From positions 258,169 to 322,168 of the forward strand of contig JAJQDI010000026.1 in assembly GCA_021202275.1 (NCBI GenBank): a stretch of 64,000 nt of DNA, given 5' to 3'. Of the stretch, positions 62,996 to 64,000 are shown in pieces. The notes under the pieces were generated by a model, which saw only the letters and a program-made list of their open reading frames with translations, had not been told where the DNA came from and searched no databases. The DNA is from Bacteroides sp. GTDB taxonomy: Bacteria; Bacteroidota; Bacteroidia; Bacteroidales; Bacteroidaceae. The position numbers and the translations under genes are program-made. Position 1 is the first letter of the stretch. Each line of letters starts with the position of its first letter.

Positions 62996-63889
62996 TCAGC
63001 CCATAAGTAGTCCGATACATAAAAGTATACCTAAGAACAGCATATTGCGTGACGTTTCACCCAATATGCTGTTTAGTTTTCTACCACTATGTATGTGTAT
63101 CATTTTTTTCCAAGTGAAAATATGCGGGATCAGATAGAGTTGCGGAAGCACTCCTGCCCATACATTTCCCTGATAAGCGAACCATATACACAATATTCCT
63201 GCCAGTAATCCTGTACACAGGTAAAGATAACTACCGCATGTTTCACCAAACCGTACTACGATCGTACGTTTACCACTCTTTTGGTCCGCATCCCGATCCC
63301 GGTAATTGTTTACAATGAGTAGAGTGTCCACTGCCAGCCCGCAAACAAGTGCGCCGATAGTGACATCTGTATTCCATCCATGAGCCTGTACGTAATAGGT
63401 ACCTCCTACAGGGACCAGACCAAAGAAAATCAATACCAATACATCTCCCCATCCGTGATAGGAAAGCGGGTAAGGTCCTGCGGTGTACAGGAAAGCAAAG
63501 ATCATACAGATTGCTCCGACCAGGATCAACTTCCAGCCTCCATAAAAGAGGAGAACAGATCCTGTGATGGCGGCTAGGATCAGTGCGACAGCAATACCCG
63601 CCTTCATATTATGTGGAGAGATCCATCCTTGTGAACAGGCTCGTTCTGGTCCCAGCCGGTCTTCTCTGTCACTCCCTTTCAGAAAATCGAACAGGTCATT
63701 GATCAGATTCGCTGCTATTTGCATCAGGCAGGCGAACAGTAAACAGATACCTGCCGGAACAGCATCGAACTTTCCGTCGCTATATGCCAGCGCGCTACCT
63801 ACCAGTACCGGTAAGACTGCTCCTGTGAGGGTTTTGGGGCGGGATGCCAGCCACCATGCATGCAGGGAGGCCGGTTTTATCTGAGTCAT
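62996..63889 (-). CDS. menA: 1,4-dihydroxy-2-naphthoate polyprenyltransferase
   Basis: Attaches the prenyl chain in menaquinone synthesis. 297 residues, about eight membrane helices. The start is Met 63889 (MTQIKPASLHAWWLASRPKTLTGAVLPVLVG), typical of the family; the longer frame to 63973 lies partly upstream of a minus-strand TATCTTTG box (63911-63918). The two UbiA Asp-rich motifs are NLINDLFDFLKGSDREDRLGP (about 62-82) and NNYRDRDADQKSGKRTIVVRFG (about 190-212). Convergent with rfbB, with one base between the stops. Confidence 0.94.
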   Translation of the reverse strand: MTQIKPASLHAWWLASRPKTLTGAVLPVLVGSALAYSDGKFDAVPAGICLLFACLMQIAANLINDLFDFLKGSDREDRLGPERACSQGWISPHNMKAGIAVALILAAITGSVLLFYGGWKLILVGAICMIFAFLYTAGPYPLSYHGWGDVLVLIFFGLVPVGGTYYVQAHGWNTDVTIGALVCGLAVDTLLIVNNYRDRDADQKSGKRTIVVRFGETCGSYLYLCTGLLAGILCIWFAYQGNVWAGVLPQLYLIPHIFTWKKMIHIHSGRKLNSILGETSRNMLFLGILLCIGLLMG

Positions 63890-64000
63890 ACAATTATTTT
63901 TTATGAGGAACAAAGATACGAATGATTTGATCAACAAAGGATGGATACAATAAATCTTTGAGAAGAAATGCATTAGTCGGCAGTATCGGGATTATGTACG

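Overview
The window is ordinary chromosomal DNA of a member of Bacteroidota, most likely order Bacteroidales. The signs are many TAnnTTTG -7 promoter boxes (some with a TTTG -33 box), almost no Shine-Dalgarno sequences, lipoproteins with an acidic stretch after the lipobox Cys, and family types typical of the order (FatA-like thioesterase inside an ilv operon, M64 peptidase, DUF5056/DUF6249 with an ECF sigma factor, long KARI, His-rich CusB). I cannot fix the genus. No integrase, transposase, plasmid or phage gene, CRISPR array or rRNA was seen. One tRNA (Ser-GGA) is present.

Layout. 1-1.8 kb: 3' part of topoisomerase III. 1.8-3.2 kb: gene-free, rich in inverted boxes and palindromes. 3.2-7.4 kb: anmK, an M20 dipeptidase and aroC, all on the minus strand. 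7.7-10 kb: two tandem paralogous lipoproteins. 10.9-15 kb: cysteine-desulfidase-like enzyme, secreted alpha/beta hydrolase, YjdM-like Zn-ribbon protein, SlyD-like isomerase. 15.6-22.1 kb: branched-chain amino acid operon (leader peptide, attenuator, ilvD, ilvB, ilvN, acyl-ACP thioesterase, ilvC, terminator). 22.3-30.6 kb: SF1 helicase, M48 protease, steroid 5-alpha-reductase-like protein beside an SDR, and the cmk-ispH-pfkA group. 31-37 kb: TonB, polyprenyl synthase, TatD, tRNA-Ser, ExbB/ExbD proton channel cluster. 37-46 kb: GNAT, M64 peptidase, Lrp regulator, folA-thyA, PLD protein, ECF sigma group, RsmF-like methyltransferase. 46-52 kb: CusCBA-like metal efflux operon led by a His-rich small protein. 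52.7-64 kb: ABC-F protein, single-domain response regulator, PiT transporter, polyphosphate kinase, YfcE-like phosphodiesterase, a lipoprotein/beta-barrel pair, rfbB and menA.

The best-supported regulatory discovery is a classical ribosome-mediated attenuator upstream of ilvD: a 24-residue Leu/Ile/Val-rich leader peptide, an antiterminator segment covering its stop codon, and a terminator hairpin. Six genes are interrupted. Three (anmK, M20 peptidase, M48 protease) carry a single in-frame TAG in an otherwise intact frame. Three (PiT, ppk, a beta-barrel protein) carry a one-base shift exactly at a homopolymer. The homopolymer cases look like consensus errors; the all-TAG pattern deserves a check against reads.

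Intergenic DNA carries at least six families of dispersed short repeats, including two MITE-like elements with near-identical palindromic ends and a ~58-bp family present three or four times.
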